The translations under genes and the position numbers were made by a program. A DNA stretch of 54,537 nucleotides from Methylococcales bacterium. GTDB taxonomy: Bacteria > Pseudomonadota > Gammaproteobacteria > Methylococcales > Methylomonadaceae. This document shows positions 17,616-28,101 of the stretch, in pieces. Under the pieces are notes generated by a model. That model had not been told where the DNA came from and made no database searches. It saw only the letters and a program-made list of their open reading frames with translations. The DNA lies in the NCBI GenBank assembly GCA_026398895.1, contig JAPLRZ010000057.1, forward strand, positions 1-54,537, written 5' to 3'. Positions within the stretch are counted from its first letter, which is position 1. Each line of letters starts with the position of its first letter.

Positions 17616-18648
17616 ATTAACCGAAGCACACAGCACATTAATTGAGTTGATTGCTCACCACGCATTAAATCAAAAAGGTGTTTATACGGTTTTGGTCACA
17701 TTGCTAACGCATAAAATTATTGAACCCAGCCAAGATGTTCGTTTACATCAAAGCAATATGGGTGGTGGTTTTTCTGGTCGTTCTATTGACACAAAATATA
17801 TTACCCCCACTTTAAGAGAACTCGGATTGCCTTGTATGTCAGAAAGTGGCTGGCTTACTCGTTCTCTCGAACAACCCTACGCTTATACATTGAATTACCA
17901 AGGAAAAATCAGCAACACAAAACTAAAACAGGCTTTTCTTCAGATTCTTGATTATGTAGAAAAAGAACCAAGTAAAGCCACGTCATTATTAACCTACTTG
18001 TTGTTTTGTGTGATTCAAAAGAATAAAACAGACAGTGTATTGATTACAAAAATTGATGTTGCAGACACAATAACTATTGATAATATTATTTCTTTTTTGG
18101 AGGCTTGTTTTAACCATACTTATAAAGTATCTGGCGGTTCAAAATTACCCGTTATTGCGTTCCACTGTATTTTTCAGCAGTTAATTAACGAATTGAAACG
18201 CTACGAAGGTTGCACATTAAATAAACTGGGCAGTCATACTGCGTCAGATAGAACTTCAAAAACAGCAGGTGATATTGAGATATTCAAAAATGGCGAATTG
18301 ATTGAAGCGATTGAAATCAAATTGGATAAGCCAATCAATGCGGATTTGATACGACAGGTTCAGCAAAAAATCTACAAACACAATCCAAAACGTTACTGTG
18401 TTTTCTCAAGTGGACAAATTATTGAAGCAGAAGCTGTTAAAAATATCGTCAACGAAATCAAAGAAAATCACGGTTGCCAAGTCATCGTAAATGGTGTAGT
18501 TCCAACATTGAAATACTATCTCAGACTTATCATTTCGTTACAAAATTTCATCAACGGTTTTTTAACCGCAGTAGAAAATGATTCCGAACTGAAGCCGATT
18601 CATAAAGCGGTGATTGTTAAGTTAATTAATTTGTATTTTAAGCACTGA
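17554..18648 (+). CDS. Type II restriction endonuclease (probable SacI-family)
   Basis: The 364-residue protein is read from the ATG at 17554; a GTG six bases earlier is also in frame. It carries a PD-(D/E)XK-like site: D240 in KTAGDIEIFKNGE with E254-I-K256 in EAIEIK. The N-terminal half includes MGGGFSGRSIDTKYITPTL and SGWLTRSLEQPYAYTL, which I associate from memory with the SacI family; the recognition site is not established. It overlaps the cytosine methyltransferase gene, as expected for a type II pair, and ends next to an inverted-repeat element. Confidence 0.75.
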   Translation: MNHSELLKEIYNSALNLIASELTEAHSTLIELIAHHALNQKGVYTVLVTLLTHKIIEPSQDVRLHQSNMGGGFSGRSIDTKYITPTLRELGLPCMSESGWLTRSLEQPYAYTLNYQGKISNTKLKQAFLQILDYVEKEPSKATSLLTYLLFCVIQKNKTDSVLITKIDVADTITIDNIISFLEACFNHTYKVSGGSKLPVIAFHCIFQQLINELKRYEGCTLNKLGSHTASDRTSKTAGDIEIFKNGELIEAIEIKLDKPINADLIRQVQQKIYKHNPKRYCVFSSGQIIEAEAVKNIVNEIKENHGCQVIVNGVVPTLKYYLRLIISLQNFINGFLTAVENDSELKPIHKAVIVKLINLYFKH

Positions 18649-18649
18649 T

Positions 18650-18789
18650 GATGTTACGCAGAAATTCTTTTCTATCTACGAAAAATACTAAAGGTATGAA
18701 AAAGAGGCTTGTATTTAACCGCCATCGAAGGAAATTAGATTTAATTCATAGCTGTTTTTTCGTACCTTTCGTGGACAATGCGTAACATC
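18650..18789. repeat. 140-bp inverted-repeat element
   Basis: GATGTTACGCA (18650-18660) and TGCGTAACATC (18779-18789) are perfect terminal inverted repeats. Inside them, CTACGAAA...AAGGTATGAAAAA is imperfectly mirrored by TTTTTTCGTACCTTTCGTGG. It begins immediately after the endonuclease stop codon, has no coding capacity, and looks like a small non-autonomous repeat. Confidence 0.7.
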
Positions 18790-18804
18790 AGATTTAAAGA
18801 CTGA

Positions 18805-18942
18805 ATCTTATTAGAAACCGCCAAACACGCCGTAGAAATCGCTAACCACGTCAGCACCTTACGCACACTAGCCAAACAGCTACAACAACAAGCCGCCGCT
18901 GAACTGGCACACGCAAAACAGCACGTTGAACAAATTATTTGA
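18805..18942 (+). pseudogene. Probable 3' remnant of a type I restriction-modification gene
   Basis: An open frame without its own start encodes ETAKHAVEIANHVSTLRTL, then [23 protein letters not shown] and a stop. This is a helical tail of the kind found at the C-terminus of type I methylase or specificity subunits. It is in the same orientation as the HsdM-like fragment at 16308-16523 and is separated from it by the cytosine methyltransferase/endonuclease pair. Assignment to the same original gene is an inference. Confidence 0.45.
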
Positions 18943-18986
18943 GAGAAGTAAAAAATACCCTCCTCCACATTAAAAAAGGTAAAAAA

Positions 18987-21224
18987 GTGGGACTACAAGA
19001 AAATTTTGAACAAATTCCGTTAAAAGATTTTGCCGAGAAAGCCTATTTGGATTATTCCATGTACGTTATTCTCGACCGTGCGTTGCCGCATATTGCCGAT
19101 GGTTTAAAACCTGTACAGCGGCGTATTGTGTATGCGATGTCTGAATTGGGCTTATCAGCGACAGCTAAGTATAAAAAATCAGCCCGCACTGTGGGTGATG
19201 TATTGGGTAAATATCATCCGCATGGCGATTCTGCTTGCTATGAAGCGATGGTATTAATGGCACAACCATTTTCGTATCGTTACCCATTAGTCGATGGGCA
19301 AGGTAATTGGGGTTCACCCGATGATCCAAAATCCTTTGCCGCAATGCGTTATACCGAATCCCGTTTAACGGGCTATGCGAATACGCTACTCAGCGAGTTA
19401 GCACAGGGTACGGTGGAATGGGCAGATAATTTTGATGCTACGCTACAAGAGCCTGTGTTATTGCCTGCGCGGTTGCCGAATATTTTGCTCAACGGCACGA
19501 TGGGGATTGCTGTAGGCATGGCAACGGACATACCACCGCATAATTTACGCGAAGTCGCCAATGCTTGTATGTTGTTATTGGATGAGCCAGACAGCTCATT
19601 AGAAGCATTGTTCGCTCACATACTAGCTCCAGATTATCCCACCGAAGCTGAAATTATCACCTCCGCTGACGATATACAAAAAATGTATGCGACAGGTATC
19701 GGCTCTATAAAAATGCGTGCTATTTATGAGCTAGAAGACGGTAATATTGTCATCACTGCCCTGCCCCATCAAGTGTCTGGTTCTAAACTCATGGAGCAAA
19801 TCGGCGCACAAATGTTGGCGAAAAAATTGCCGATGCTAGACGATTTACGCGATGAATCCGATCACGAAAACCCTACTCGCTTGTTGTTGATCCCCAAAAG
19901 CAAACGCTTTGATGTCGAAGCGGTGATGTCGCATTTATTTGTGACCACCGATTTAGAAAAAAGCTATCGTGTCAATATGAACATGATAGGCACGGATGGT
20001 AGACCACGGGTTAAAGGTTTAAGAGAAATTTTGGTTGAATGGCTGGCATTTCGTACCGAAACCGTGCGCCGCCGTTTGCAATATCGCTTGAATAAATTAT
20101 TAGCACGGCTGCATATTCTCGATGGTTTGTTGATTGCTTATTTGAATATTGACGAAGTCATCGCCATCATTCGCAACGAAGATAAACCTAAAATCGTCTT
20201 TATGTCACGGTTTGGACTAAGCGATACTCAGGCTGAAGCGATATTGGAAATAAAACTGCGCCAGTTGGCAAAACTGGAAGAAATCAAAATTCGCGGTGAA
20301 CAAAATGAACTGGGAAAAGAACGCGCAACATTGGAAAAAACCCTAGACTCCCCGCGTTTGCTTAATCGCTTAATCAAAAAAGAAATTGCCAAAGACGCTG
20401 AACAATACGGTGATGATCGTCGCTCTCCTTTGGTGGCAAGAACTGCTGCGCAAGCGTTAAAAACCACCGAACTTATTAACAATGAACCACTGACCGTGAT
20501 TGTGTCAGAAAAAGGCTGGATACGCGCAGCAAAAGGTCATGAATTTGATGTTGAAAGCTTAAGTTATCGCTCAGGCGATAGCTTTTTGGCTGCGGTAAAA
20601 GCTCGCTCAACCCAACAAATTTATTTACTGGATTCCACAGGACGCGCTTACAGCACTTCAACGCACGATTTACCCTCTGCTAGAACGCAAGGCGAACCGT
20701 TAACAGGGCGGTTTAATCCGCCTGCTGGTGCAGCGTTTAAACATTTGTTAGCAGGCAATCCCGATGATTGGGTAGTGTTGGCTAGCAATCATGGCTATGG
20801 TTTTAAAGTTCAGTTAAAAGAATTATTGAGTAAGAATAAAGCTGGTAAACTACTCATCAACCTGTCCGATGGTTCTACTGTGCTATCCCCTGTATTGCTT
20901 GATAACGAAGCAAACTTATTAGCGGTGGCAACATTACAAGGTCGATTGTTGATTTTTCCACTGACAGAATTACCCGCCTTAAGTAAAGGCAAAGGTAATA
21001 AATTAATCCAAATACCTGTTGCTGATTTAGCCGCTGGCACAGACACTGTTGTTGCTATGATTGGCATTACAGAAAACTGTGTATTAAAAGTTATTTCGGG
21101 CAAACAATTTGTTACCCTAAAATCGATAGATATAGCGCATTACACAGCAAGCCGTGCCAAACGTGGACTTCCGTTACCTAGAGGTTTTCAACGCGTTGAT
21201 AGCTTAGAATGCGTGTTTGATTAA
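18987..21224 (+). CDS. parC: DNA topoisomerase IV subunit A
   Basis: ParC is the breakage-reunion subunit of topoisomerase IV and decatenates replicated chromosomes with ParE. From GTG 18987 the product is 745 residues, close to other ParC proteins; an in-frame TTG lies at 18939. The N-terminus reads [20 protein letters not shown]. The catalytic tyrosine is Y122 in [10 protein letters not shown]. The quinolone-determining region [10 protein letters not shown] keeps S82 and E86, the residues of quinolone-sensitive enzymes. The C-terminal beta-pinwheel is present. The gene follows the restriction-modification debris directly, and parE is not nearby. Confidence 0.95.
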   Translation: MGLQENFEQIPLKDFAEKAYLDYSMYVILDRALPHIADGLKPVQRRIVYAMSELGLSATAKYKKSARTVGDVLGKYHPHGDSACYEAMVLMAQPFSYRYPLVDGQGNWGSPDDPKSFAAMRYTESRLTGYANTLLSELAQGTVEWADNFDATLQEPVLLPARLPNILLNGTMGIAVGMATDIPPHNLREVANACMLLLDEPDSSLEALFAHILAPDYPTEAEIITSADDIQKMYATGIGSIKMRAIYELEDGNIVITALPHQVSGSKLMEQIGAQMLAKKLPMLDDLRDESDHENPTRLLLIPKSKRFDVEAVMSHLFVTTDLEKSYRVNMNMIGTDGRPRVKGLREILVEWLAFRTETVRRRLQYRLNKLLARLHILDGLLIAYLNIDEVIAIIRNEDKPKIVFMSRFGLSDTQAEAILEIKLRQLAKLEEIKIRGEQNELGKERATLEKTLDSPRLLNRLIKKEIAKDAEQYGDDRRSPLVARTAAQALKTTELINNEPLTVIVSEKGWIRAAKGHEFDVESLSYRSGDSFLAAVKARSTQQIYLLDSTGRAYSTSTHDLPSARTQGEPLTGRFNPPAGAAFKHLLAGNPDDWVVLASNHGYGFKVQLKELLSKNKAGKLLINLSDGSTVLSPVLLDNEANLLAVATLQGRLLIFPLTELPALSKGKGNKLIQIPVADLAAGTDTVVAMIGITENCVLKVISGKQFVTLKSIDIAHYTASRAKRGLPLPRGFQRVDSLECVFD

Positions 21225-21278
21225 ACTGATTTAGAATAATTTTCTACCATTATTTTTACTAATATGTACTCATGAATT

Positions 21279-23612
21279 ATGAAGTCTAAGCTATTAATAC
21301 TAATACCTTTACTGGTTGCCATTGCAAATTTATTGCACTTACTAAGCAATGAATTTTATATGGAAATACATTATGAAAATACTCTGCTCATAATAAACAG
21401 TGGATTCATGATTATTTTGCTGATTATTTATTATAAAAAAACAAGAAATAATGTTTTGAAACACGATGATCATGGTAGTCATTTGCCTGCTAATATTCCT
21501 ACTGACCCATTTCAAATTAATGCACAAATGTTAATTCAGTATTTTCCTGATTTTCTTTGCATAAAAGACAATGAAGGACGTTGGTTAGGTGCGAGTGATA
21601 TTTACCTAAAGATTTTTAATTTACAAGATATTGATTATATCGGTAAGACAGATTCTGAGCTTTTTCATTATTCAAACATGAATGCTGACATATTAAAAGT
21701 CAGTTTTATTCAAGATAAAAGTGCATGGTATGCAAGGCAAGCTATTAAAGAAACTCGTAGTGTTGTTTTTAATAAACAACGAAAAATATTAGAAATAACC
21801 AGAATACCTATTTTTGATAACAAACAAAACGAACTCAAATTAATAGTGATAGGGAATTTTGTTAGTACAGATGACAGAAGAAAAAACCAATTAGAATTAT
21901 TACCTAAAGCCTTTGAGACCTGTCATTTAAGTTTTATGTTTTTAGATAAAAACTTTGCTATTACTGAAGCTAATAGCGCGTGTACTTTATTAACTGAATA
22001 TTCAAGTAGTGAATTAAAAGGTAAGGATTTATCTTTTATTATCAAAGGTAAGTTAACCCACCTTCAAACTGATTTTTTTACTAATAGTCCCAAAAGACTA
22101 TGGTCTTGTGAATTAAAGTGCCTACCTAAAAGTGGACGTGATTTTCCCGTAAAATTAGAAATATCGGCTATATTAAGAGACGATAGTAGCGTGGTTTATT
22201 TTGCTAGCCTGCTGGATATTACGCAACAAAAACAAGCTGAAAGACGCATTATAAAGCTGTCCTATTATGATGAATTAACAGGGTTAATAAACCGATTCAT
22301 GTTTTATGATCGATTAAGAAAATTTATCACCTCCGTTAAAGTTGGTAATATCCACGGTACAGTACTGGTAGTAGACCTTGATCGATTTAAAATAATTAAT
22401 GAATCATTAGGACACGACGCAGGTAATGAATTACTAAAAGTGGTTGCCAGTCGATTACAAGATCTAATAGGACCTAATGATATTGCTGCACGATTAAGTG
22501 GTGATGAATTTGCTATTTTAATGCCCAGCGAACAAACCTATGAACAAACGGTTTATGCCGCCTCTATCATTGCTGGAAAAATAGGTCAACGATTATCAGA
22601 AGTAATGTATGTTAATAATCACGAGGCTTTTATTGGCTCAAGTATTGGTATTTCAATTTTCCCTGAAGACTGCCGCACTACAGAAATGTCATTGAAAGCA
22701 GAAGTATTATTAAGAAATGCTGATATAGCCAGAAATAATGCTAAAACCCAAGGAAAAAATAATTATCAGTTTTATAATAAAGATCACAACAGTCTTTCAA
22801 AAGACAAGCTGGTAATGGAATTAAATTTACGCAAAGCCATTGCAAAAAATGAATTGAAACTTTATTACCAACCGCAATATGAAGCACATAGCAGAAAACT
22901 GTGTGGTGCTGAGGTATTAATTCGCTGGTTTCAAAATAATGAAAAAATGATTCCACCCGATCAATTTATCAGTCTCGCTGAAGATACGGGATTAATTATT
23001 GATATAGGTTATTGGATTTTACAGGCTGCCTGTCATCAACTTAAAAAATGGTTGGATGCAGGCTATCCATTACAGCAAGTTTCGGTCAATGTCTCTGCGC
23101 AACAATTTTCTGATCCTAATTTCTTATCTTTAGTACAAAAAGCTCTGGCTGAATCAGGGCTACCAGTGGAACATTTAGAATTAGAAATTACCGAGTCTAT
23201 GTTAATTGGTGATGCTAGATTTATTGATTTGCAACTACAACAGTTACAACGTATGGGTATAAAATTAGCATTGGATGATTTTGGTACAGGTTATTCCTCT
23301 TTATCTTATTTAAAAAATTTCCCCATTGATGTATTAAAAATGGATCAATCTTTTGTTAAAGGCATGACTATTGATTCTAAAAATGCCAGAATCGCTTGTG
23401 CTATTATTGAAATTGGGCATTCGCTTAAACAAAAAGTCATTGCTGAAGGGGTAGAAACTAAAGAACAATTTGATTTTTTAAGAAAACACGGCTGCGATAT
23501 TATTCAAGGATATTATTTTAGTAAACCGTTAGCCGCTGTGGAAATGACTGAGTTTTTAAAAGCGGATTATGATAAGTTTTGGATACCTGTCAAAAAGAAT
23601 CCGTTTGAATAA
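21279..23612 (+). CDS. PAS-GGDEF-EAL c-di-GMP signalling protein
   Basis: The 777-residue protein has two N-terminal membrane segments (about 4-24 and 32-51), two PAS domains (about 80-200, with YFPDFLCIKDNEGRWLGA, and about 210-320), a GGDEF domain and a C-terminal EAL domain. The diguanylate cyclase signature is SGDEF (407-411) instead of GGDEF. The phosphodiesterase domain keeps EVLIR (545-549), LDDFGTGYSSLSYL, KMDQSF and IAEGVETKEQ, so c-di-GMP hydrolysis is likely; synthesis is uncertain because of the Ser. Role: links a sensed signal to c-di-GMP level at the inner membrane. Monocistronic, downstream of parC. Confidence 0.9.
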   Translation: MKSKLLILIPLLVAIANLLHLLSNEFYMEIHYENTLLIINSGFMIILLIIYYKKTRNNVLKHDDHGSHLPANIPTDPFQINAQMLIQYFPDFLCIKDNEGRWLGASDIYLKIFNLQDIDYIGKTDSELFHYSNMNADILKVSFIQDKSAWYARQAIKETRSVVFNKQRKILEITRIPIFDNKQNELKLIVIGNFVSTDDRRKNQLELLPKAFETCHLSFMFLDKNFAITEANSACTLLTEYSSSELKGKDLSFIIKGKLTHLQTDFFTNSPKRLWSCELKCLPKSGRDFPVKLEISAILRDDSSVVYFASLLDITQQKQAERRIIKLSYYDELTGLINRFMFYDRLRKFITSVKVGNIHGTVLVVDLDRFKIINESLGHDAGNELLKVVASRLQDLIGPNDIAARLSGDEFAILMPSEQTYEQTVYAASIIAGKIGQRLSEVMYVNNHEAFIGSSIGISIFPEDCRTTEMSLKAEVLLRNADIARNNAKTQGKNNYQFYNKDHNSLSKDKLVMELNLRKAIAKNELKLYYQPQYEAHSRKLCGAEVLIRWFQNNEKMIPPDQFISLAEDTGLIIDIGYWILQAACHQLKKWLDAGYPLQQVSVNVSAQQFSDPNFLSLVQKALAESGLPVEHLELEITESMLIGDARFIDLQLQQLQRMGIKLALDDFGTGYSSLSYLKNFPIDVLKMDQSFVKGMTIDSKNARIACAIIEIGHSLKQKVIAEGVETKEQFDFLRKHGCDIIQGYYFSKPLAAVEMTEFLKADYDKFWIPVKKNPFE

Positions 23613-23623
23613 TTGATGAATAG

Positions 23624-23835
23624 TAACCTTTGGTGCTAGTTAGCTCCATAAAAATAAACAAAATAAATCAATGTGTTGTGATTAAAACATTTTTTTGTTT
23701 ACCGCTATTAGAAATGGAATAGGAGTCAAAAAGCGTCAGCTTTTTACAAATCAGCAATAGCTAAAGCTATTGGACTCCATTAAAAACAATAGCTTACTGC
23801 TTTAGCTGCTTAATTTAAACTAGCACCAAAGGTTA
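23624..23835 (-). mobile_element. MITE-like element, copy 2 (212 bp, inverted)
   Basis: It has the same terminal repeats, TAACCTTTGGTGCTAG at 23624 and CTAGCACCAAAGGTTA ending at 23835. The interior is the reverse complement of copy 1 (GGACTCCATTAAAAACAATAG near the right end), with small differences. It begins 11 bases after the GGDEF/EAL stop codon. Confidence 0.85.
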
Positions 23836-23932
23836 TTAATGGCTTATATAATGGTAGATATTGAAGCTGATGGTTCAATACCAAGCGATTGTTCGATGAT
23901 TAGCTTTGCAAGCCGTCGTTGTTAAAACAGAA

Positions 23933-23995
23933 GGTAGTGTTCCAGTTTTGTTGACGTAATATTTTGCCAAACTGCGTTAGTTTTAGTTATGAGAA
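23933..23995 (+). mobile_element. Solo left end of an IS1-like element
   Basis: These 63 bases, starting GGTAGTGTTCCAGTTTTG, match the left end of the element at 29156-29437 with one visible difference (CTGCG versus CTACG). No right end or ORF accompanies them. The rest of 23836-24052 shows nothing recognisable. Confidence 0.8.
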
Positions 23996-24052
23996 AGCGC
24001 ATTCAATAAATAGATAAGTTTATTGCTAATAGATTGTTTTTTCTTAATTCTT

Positions 24053-25165
24053 TTAACTCGCTAATGCTTGCAAAGGCGCGGTATAAGGTAATGCAAAGGC
24101 ATTCGCTACTGCTTCATAAGTGACTAATCCACGATGGGTATTAAGACCCTTTTGTAAGGTTGGGTGCTTGCGTACTGCGTCTAAACCGTCGTCGGCTAAC
24201 AGCAAGGTGTATAACGCAGTTTCATTATTCAGCGCGAAAGTGCTAGTACGCGGTACTGCACCTGGCATATTGGCGACACAATAATGCACGATACCATCGA
24301 TAGTGTAGGTGGGATTGCTATGAGTGGTTGGGTGCGTGGTTTCTATACAACCGCCTTGATCGACAGCGACATCAACAATTACAGCACCTTGTCGCATACT
24401 CGACAACATATCGCGGGTAATTAAACACGGAGCGCGACCGCCTGTAATCAACACCGCGCCGATAACTAAATCAGCTTGAGCAATCGCTTCTTCGATGCTG
24501 TATTCATTGCTGCTGCGGGTTTGTAATTGCCCACGATAAATATCATCCAAGTATTTTAAGCGTTCATGACTAACATCCAACACGGTGACTTGCGCCCCTA
24601 AACCAACGGCAATACGCGCTGCATTGGTGCCAACAATACCGCCGCCTAAAATGACGACATTAGCAGGGGCAACGCCTGGAACGCCGCTGATTAATACCCC
24701 ACGTCCACCATTATTTTTTTGTAGATAATTGGCACCGACTTGTGTTGCCATACGTCCTGCCACTTCACTCATCGGTATCAACAAAGGCAGTTGCCCATTG
24801 CTGGTTTGTACGGTTTCGTAAGCAATACCTGTTGTTCCCGCTGTTAATAACGCATCGGTCAAAGGCTTATTTGAGGCGAGATGCAGATAGGTAAATAGGA
24901 TTAAATCGTCACGCAAATAGCCATATTCTGAGGCAATCGGCTCTTTGACTTTAACGACCAATTCGGCTGCCCACGCGTCTGTTGCAGACTCGACAATTTC
25001 CGCACCGCTTGCTTGATATTCTGCATCTGAAATTGAGCTACCAAGTCCCGCGCCGCTTTGTACACGGACAGTATGTCCGCGTCGCACTAAAGAGCTGACA
25101 ACGCCTGCTGTCATGCCAACACGACTTTCATTATCTTTAATTTCTTTGGGTAGTCCGATTAGCAT
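24053..25165 (-). CDS. ald: Alanine dehydrogenase
   Basis: Ald catalyses reversible NADH-dependent amination of pyruvate to L-alanine. The 370-residue product has the usual length. MLIGLPKEIKDNESRVG is at the N-terminus, the substrate lysine region is VVKVKEP (K74), the catalytic histidine is H95 in TYLHLA, and the dinucleotide site VVILGGGIVGTNAARIA lies near 169-185. The C-terminal half has HYCVANMPGAVPRTSTFALNN. Established knowledge: in many methanotrophs Ald is a route of ammonium assimilation. AGG lies upstream of the ATG. Single gene; cysB starts 80 bases away on the same strand but is probably separately transcribed. Confidence 0.96.
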   Translation of the reverse strand: MLIGLPKEIKDNESRVGMTAGVVSSLVRRGHTVRVQSGAGLGSSISDAEYQASGAEIVESATDAWAAELVVKVKEPIASEYGYLRDDLILFTYLHLASNKPLTDALLTAGTTGIAYETVQTSNGQLPLLIPMSEVAGRMATQVGANYLQKNNGGRGVLISGVPGVAPANVVILGGGIVGTNAARIAVGLGAQVTVLDVSHERLKYLDDIYRGQLQTRSSNEYSIEEAIAQADLVIGAVLITGGRAPCLITRDMLSSMRQGAVIVDVAVDQGGCIETTHPTTHSNPTYTIDGIVHYCVANMPGAVPRTSTFALNNETALYTLLLADDGLDAVRKHPTLQKGLNTHRGLVTYEAVANAFALPYTAPLQALAS

Positions 25166-25246
25166 AGTCTTTTACCTAATTTTTAATTAACCTGAATTTT
25201 ACATCAATTGTAGGGCGTACAAGCTTTTTGCACACCATTTTACCTA

Positions 25247-26143
25247 CTAAGCAAACTCTTTAGCGGCAATCAATAATTCTTCAATAAAATGTTGGCTAAA
25301 TAAAGGCAGATAATTGTGTTTTAAATAGGCAATTTTGGTGCTGGAGCTGGGTATAAGATGTCCTAACTTATGAATAATTAAGTCCGCATCTATCACCGCA
25401 TCGTAAGCAATATCGGCTATCAATCCTACCCCTAAACCTAAACGCACATAAGTTTTTATCACATCAGAATCGGCTGCTGCCAGCACAATATCCAGCTCTA
25501 AATCCTTCGCTTTAAAGGCTTTATCAATCGTTGAGCGTCCCGTAAAACCAAAGTTATAAGTGAGGATTGGATAAGAGGCTAAGCGTTCCAGTGTTATGTC
25601 GCCATCACTCAACGGATGATTATGTGGCACGACAATAGCGTGATGCCAGTCGTAACATTTTTCCAGCACCAAGTCGGTTTCTTGATCGACTCTTTCCGTA
25701 CAAATCGCAATATCCGCTTTGCGGGTGTGCAGTTGGTCTATCAATTGTTCAGGTGACGCTTGCACCATGTAAATATTGACGTTGGGGTATTTTTTACGAA
25801 ACCGTTGGATTGCCATTGGTAAAAAATATTTCGCCTGCGTGTGCGTGGTGGCAATGTGTAACGTGCCTTTATCGCTATCAAGAAAATCCGCCGCAATGGT
25901 GGTGATATTGTTTTTGGCTTGGTTGATAATGGTGACTTCTTCCATGATGCGCTTGCCTAATGGTGTCAATCCCGACAATTTTTTGCCTAGCCGTTCAAAT
26001 AACGGCGAACCCAGCTCTTCTTCAAAAAGTTGTAACTGCCGACTGACAGCCGACTGCACAATGTGCATTTTGTCGGCGGCTTTAGTCATATTTAACTGGG
26101 TTTCTTGTAGGACGCGTAGCAGTTCTATTTGGCTTAAATTCAT
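25247..26143 (-). CDS. cysB: CysB-like LysR-family regulator of sulfur assimilation
   Basis: The 298-residue protein has an N-terminal winged helix-turn-helix (MTKAADKMHIVQSAVSRQLQLFEEELG, about 19-45) and a LysR effector domain. IATTHTQAKYFLP near 97-109 is characteristic of CysB/Cbl proteins, where this region binds sulfate, O-acetylserine or related ligands. DKAFKAKDLELDIVLAAADSDVIKTYVRLGLGVGLI is likewise CysB-like. It is somewhat shorter than enterobacterial CysB. Placed directly after cysA on the same strand, it probably controls the sulfate transporter genes. Cbl is an alternative name. Confidence 0.85.
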   Translation of the reverse strand: MNLSQIELLRVLQETQLNMTKAADKMHIVQSAVSRQLQLFEEELGSPLFERLGKKLSGLTPLGKRIMEEVTIINQAKNNITTIAADFLDSDKGTLHIATTHTQAKYFLPMAIQRFRKKYPNVNIYMVQASPEQLIDQLHTRKADIAICTERVDQETDLVLEKCYDWHHAIVVPHNHPLSDGDITLERLASYPILTYNFGFTGRSTIDKAFKAKDLELDIVLAAADSDVIKTYVRLGLGVGLIADIAYDAVIDADLIIHKLGHLIPSSSTKIAYLKHNYLPLFSQHFIEELLIAAKEFA

Positions 26144-26193
26144 GATTATTTCCTCGGTATTTCTAGGAGTTCAAACCTAGGTTTGTATTCCAT

Positions 26194-27243
26194 CTACGCA
26201 GCATCAAACCAATGCGCGTGTCGTATACGCAAAGCTACCTTATCACCTTTGCTCAGTTGCAAGCGTTTAAACTGCTCATTGGGCATTTCCGCGTACAGTG
26301 TTTCAGGCGAGCCATTCGCGCCTTGTTTCGCCAATTCAATCCGAATTAACGCGCCTAAATGTTGCCAATCTTTCAGCGTTGCCGTTGCCGCGCTGTCACT
26401 GCTTGATTTAGTAATTTCCAGATCATGCGGACGAATATGCACAGAATTAGCTGCTTCGGGGACAATTACTAGCCCTGATAATTGCAGCCAATCGGTATGG
26501 TGCTTTTCCAAAGTAATTACATTGGTATCCCCGATAAACCGCGACACAAATTCATTGACTGGATTATCGTAAATTTCGCTGGGTGAGCCTTGTTGCTCCA
26601 GATTGCCGTGATTAAATACCACTACCCGACTCGCCACTTCCATTGCTTCTTCTTGGTCGTGGGTCACGAAAATACTGGTGACGTTTAAATTTTCATGCAA
26701 ATGTCGTAACCATTGACGTAAATCTTTACGCACACTGGCATCCAACGCGCCAAACGGTTCATCTAACAATAATACTTCAGGCTCAACCGCTAAGGCTCTT
26801 GCTAAAGCAATGCGCTGACGTTGTCCGCCTGACAGTTGGTCAGGATAACGATCATGTAGCCAATCCAACTGCACTAACTCCAACAGCGCGTGAACTTTCT
26901 TTTTAATTTCAGTTTCGTTAGGACGTTGTTTACGCGGTTTCACCCGCAGACCAAAAGCGATATTTTCAAATACCGTCATGTGGCGAAATAGCGCGTAATG
27001 TTGAAATACAAAACCAATACCGCGCTCACGAATATCTTTGTGGGTTTTATCTTCGCCTTTAAGTAATACCTGCCCACTATCAGGACGCTCTAAGCCAGCA
27101 ATAATGCGCAGTAATGTGGTCTTACCACATCCTGATGGCCCTAATAAAGCCACTAATTCGCCTTCGGGAATTTCTAAATTAATGTTGTTCAGCGCGGAGA
27201 AGTTACCGAACTTTTTGGATATGTTGTTTAGGATAATGCTCAT
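26194..27243 (-). CDS. cysA: Sulfate/thiosulfate ABC transporter ATPase CysA
   Basis: CysA is the ATP-hydrolysing subunit of the sulfate importer. The 349-residue protein has Walker [12 protein letters not shown] (about 34-44), the signature [17 protein letters not shown] near 136-152, Walker [14 protein letters not shown] near 154-166, the H-loop VTHDQEEAM, and a C-terminal TOBE-like domain ([10 protein letters not shown]). It sits downstream of cysW by 13 bases, in the order cysT-cysW-cysA-cysB. Confidence 0.96.
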   Translation of the reverse strand: MSIILNNISKKFGNFSALNNINLEIPEGELVALLGPSGCGKTTLLRIIAGLERPDSGQVLLKGEDKTHKDIRERGIGFVFQHYALFRHMTVFENIAFGLRVKPRKQRPNETEIKKKVHALLELVQLDWLHDRYPDQLSGGQRQRIALARALAVEPEVLLLDEPFGALDASVRKDLRQWLRHLHENLNVTSIFVTHDQEEAMEVASRVVVFNHGNLEQQGSPSEIYDNPVNEFVSRFIGDTNVITLEKHHTDWLQLSGLVIVPEAANSVHIRPHDLEITKSSSDSAATATLKDWQHLGALIRIELAKQGANGSPETLYAEMPNEQFKRLQLSKGDKVALRIRHAHWFDAA

Positions 27244-27256
27244 AAAAATCTCTTTG

Positions 27257-28093
27257 TTAAGTACGTTGTTGCTTCCATTCCAGAAAACTTTTTAACACCA
27301 ATGTCACCACTGCCAACACGGTCAATAACGACGCAGCGGCAAACGCACCCACGGCGTTGTATTCGTTATAAGTATTTTCAACGTGTAGCGGCAACGTGTT
27401 AGTCAGTCCTTGAATATGCCCCGACACCACCGACACCGCGCCGAATTCTCCCATTGCCCGCGCATTACACAACACCACGCCATACAACAAGCCCCATTTA
27501 ATATTCGGTAGTGTCACCCGCCAAAACATTGTCCAACCACTCGCGCCTAACGATAACGCCGCTTCTTCCTCTTCACTGCCCATTTCCTGCATTAAGGGAA
27601 TTAGCTCACGCGCCACAAACGGGCAGGTAATAAACAACGTTGCCAACACAATCCCCGTCGTGGCAAAAATGATTTTGATGTTATGGTCTTGTAACCATTC
27701 GCCAAACCAACCTTGTGCGCCAAATAACAATACAAAAATCAAACCAGCGGTGACGGGTGATACTGAAAACGGTAAATCAATCAAAGTAGTCAATAAACTT
27801 TTGCCACGAAACTCAAACCGCGCAATTGCCCATGCTGACGCAACACCAAACACCGTGGTCAAAGGTACGCAGATGAATGCGACTAATAAAGTCAGGCGAA
27901 TAGCGGCAAGTGCGTTGGGGTCTGAAAGTTCAGTAGCATATTTTTGCCAGCCTTTGGCAAAGGCTTCGATAAAAATAGTCACTAGCGGTAACAGTAAAAA
28001 CAAGCCGATGGTTGCTAAACTTACCGCGATTAAGCCATAACGTACCCACACGGGATCATTAATAGCGACTTTTGTTAGTTTGTGTGTGTTCAT
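27257..28093 (-). CDS. cysW: Sulfate ABC transporter permease CysW
   Basis: The 278-residue inner-membrane permease has about six hydrophobic segments and the binding-protein-dependent transport EAA loop [31 protein letters not shown] near 175-205. [31 protein letters not shown] near 217-247 is typical of CysW. It pairs with CysT to form the membrane channel for sulfate or thiosulfate. It starts eight bases after cysT ends. Confidence 0.95.
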   Translation of the reverse strand: MNTHKLTKVAINDPVWVRYGLIAVSLATIGLFLLLPLVTIFIEAFAKGWQKYATELSDPNALAAIRLTLLVAFICVPLTTVFGVASAWAIARFEFRGKSLLTTLIDLPFSVSPVTAGLIFVLLFGAQGWFGEWLQDHNIKIIFATTGIVLATLFITCPFVARELIPLMQEMGSEEEEAALSLGASGWTMFWRVTLPNIKWGLLYGVVLCNARAMGEFGAVSVVSGHIQGLTNTLPLHVENTYNEYNAVGAFAAASLLTVLAVVTLVLKSFLEWKQQRT

Positions 28094-28101
28094 AAGTTCC
28101 G

